Shown here in pieces: positions 63,358 through 64,000 of a stretch of 64,000 nucleotides of DNA. Numbering within the stretch: position 1 is the first letter of the stretch; each line of letters starts with the position of its first letter. Position numbers and translations under genes: made by a program. The notes under the pieces were generated by a model. It saw only the letters and a list, made by a program, of their open reading frames with translations. It had not been told where the DNA came from and searched no databases. The DNA is from Rouxiella aceris. Its GTDB lineage: Bacteria; Pseudomonadota; Gammaproteobacteria; Enterobacterales; Enterobacteriaceae. The stretch is from assembly GCF_012933545.1 (NCBI RefSeq), contig NZ_JAADJU010000007.1:248001-312000 (forward strand). The letters run 5' to 3'.

Positions 63358-64000
63358 GCAGTTTTCCATGCCTCATCGCGCACCAGGATCGGCAGGCGCT
63401 CTCTGGGGTGGGTCAGCGACGGCAGACACTCCAGCAGTCCGCGGGTATAAGGGTGCTGCGCGTGGCGTAACTCGCCCGCTTGCAGGGTTTCGACAATACG
63501 CCCGGCGTACATTACCGCCACGCGATCGCAAAATTTTGATACCAGCGGCAGATCGTGACTGATGAGGATCAGCCCCATACCGCGGCGCGAAACCAAATCA
63601 TCGAGCAGACGCAGGATCTCGGCTTGCACGGTGGCATCGAGGGCGCTGGTGGGTTCATCGGCGATCATCAACTCAGGGTCGGGCGCCAGCATCATGGCAA
63701 TCATCACCCGTTGACCCATACCGCCGGATACTTCATGGGCATAGCGTTCTGCCACCTTGTGCGGATCGCGAATACGCACCTGGTCAAGTAGATCAATGGC
63801 CGCTTCCATCGCCTGACGCTTAGTGCCGCCTTTGTGCGTTAGCCAGGCTTCGGCAACCTGTTTACCCAGCGGCATCACCGGATTAAGCGAGTATTTGGGA
63901 TCTTGCAGAATAAAGCCCACGCGCTTGCCGCGGATTTGCCGCATCTGTTTTTCGCTGGCATTGCGCAGATCAATACCGTCAAACGCCAGGGTATCGGCAC
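63354..64000 (-). CDS. Oligopeptide ABC ATP-binding protein (OppD type), incomplete at the right edge
   Basis: The minus-strand frame is open to the window edge: the first residues visible are ADTLAFDGIDLRNASEKQ, so the N-terminus with Walker A is missing (roughly 65 residues). What remains shows VGFILQDPKYSLNPVMPLG (Q-loop), VSGGMGQR, LMIADEPTSALD, LILISHD and the C-terminal QHPYTRGLLECLPSL of OppD-type proteins. It should be downstream of permease and binding-protein genes beyond the window, forming an importer for the peptides the D-aminopeptidase-like enzyme hydrolyses. Confidence 0.9.
   Translation of the reverse strand, partial: ADTLAFDGIDLRNASEKQMRQIRGKRVGFILQDPKYSLNPVMPLGKQVAEAWLTHKGGTKRQAMEAAIDLLDQVRIRDPHKVAERYAHEVSGGMGQRVMIAMMLAPDPELMIADEPTSALDATVQAEILRLLDDLVSRRGMGLILISHDLPLVSKFCDRVAVMYAGRIVETLQAGELRHAQHPYTRGLLECLPSLTHPRERLPILVRDEAWKTA

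Overview
This window looks like chromosomal DNA of a motile gammaproteobacterium of the order Enterobacterales. The chaA-chaB-chaC block matches the enteric arrangement. The nas nitrate-assimilation operon follows the Klebsiella plan: NasR antiterminator, then NasF/E/D, nitrite reductase and nitrate reductase. Regulators and start sites are also typical of the group. Genus is not certain; an environmental Yersiniaceae-type genome is a reasonable guess. I saw no rRNA, tRNA, CRISPR array, insertion sequence or prophage. The two genes at the window edges (chaA and an oligopeptide ABC ATPase) are cut.

Layout. 1-2.9 kb: chaA (incomplete), chaB, chaC. 3.0-6.0 kb: a 132-bp repeat, then a CHASE4-PAS-GGDEF-EAL protein. 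6.2-11.3 kb: a complete peptide/nickel-type ABC importer operon. 11.4-17.3 kb: several small modules, namely an SDR with a divergent AraC regulator, an Rpn nuclease with an apparent gene-within-gene, a monooxygenase-fold protein, and DsbA-like and metallo-beta-lactamase-fold proteins with a divergent LysR regulator. 17.7-19.8 kb: PAS-PAS-GGDEF-EAL. 20.4-30.5 kb: a catabolic cluster of RraA-like aldolase, MFS transporter, two hydantoinase/oxoprolinase subunits, SDR, aminotransferase, TetR regulator and glutamate-type dehydrogenase. Two NtrC-like sites lie upstream. 30.6-32.2 kb: an EamA transporter and a small secreted protein. 32.2-44.4 kb: a signalling island with two paralogous PAS-GGDEF-EAL proteins, a GAF-GGDEF cyclase, a chemoreceptor and an unrecognised 524-residue protein. 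44.6-57.8 kb: an AmiD-like amidase, nasR and the nas operon. 57.9-59.8 kb: a non-coding tandem-repeat array. 59.8-64 kb, minus strand: two oligopeptide ABC ATPases, a D-aminopeptidase-like serine hydrolase and a LacI regulator.

Three themes connect the genes. First, sequences close to the flagellar sigma-28 promoter (TAAAGTTT, 11 bases, GCCGATAA) lie in front of the CHASE4 protein, the GAF-GGDEF cyclase, the chemoreceptor and the unrecognised 524-residue protein. This suggests these scattered genes belong to one motility regulon and offers the first clue to the unknown protein. Second, nitrogen control: the nas leader shows an NtrC site, a sigma-54 promoter, an ANTAR-target hairpin and an attenuator, and NtrC-like sites also precede the RraA/oxoprolinase cluster. 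Third, repeated non-coding structure: a 132-bp element in two copies with a compensatory base-pair change, and a mosaic array of units of about 359 bp downstream of the nas operon, each with the same perfect hairpin.

Two oddities affect coding sequence. nasC and nasB are fused in frame, apparently by one extra base in a C/G run. The rpn gene carries a strong internal ribosome site and start that would yield a 69-residue C-terminal protein.
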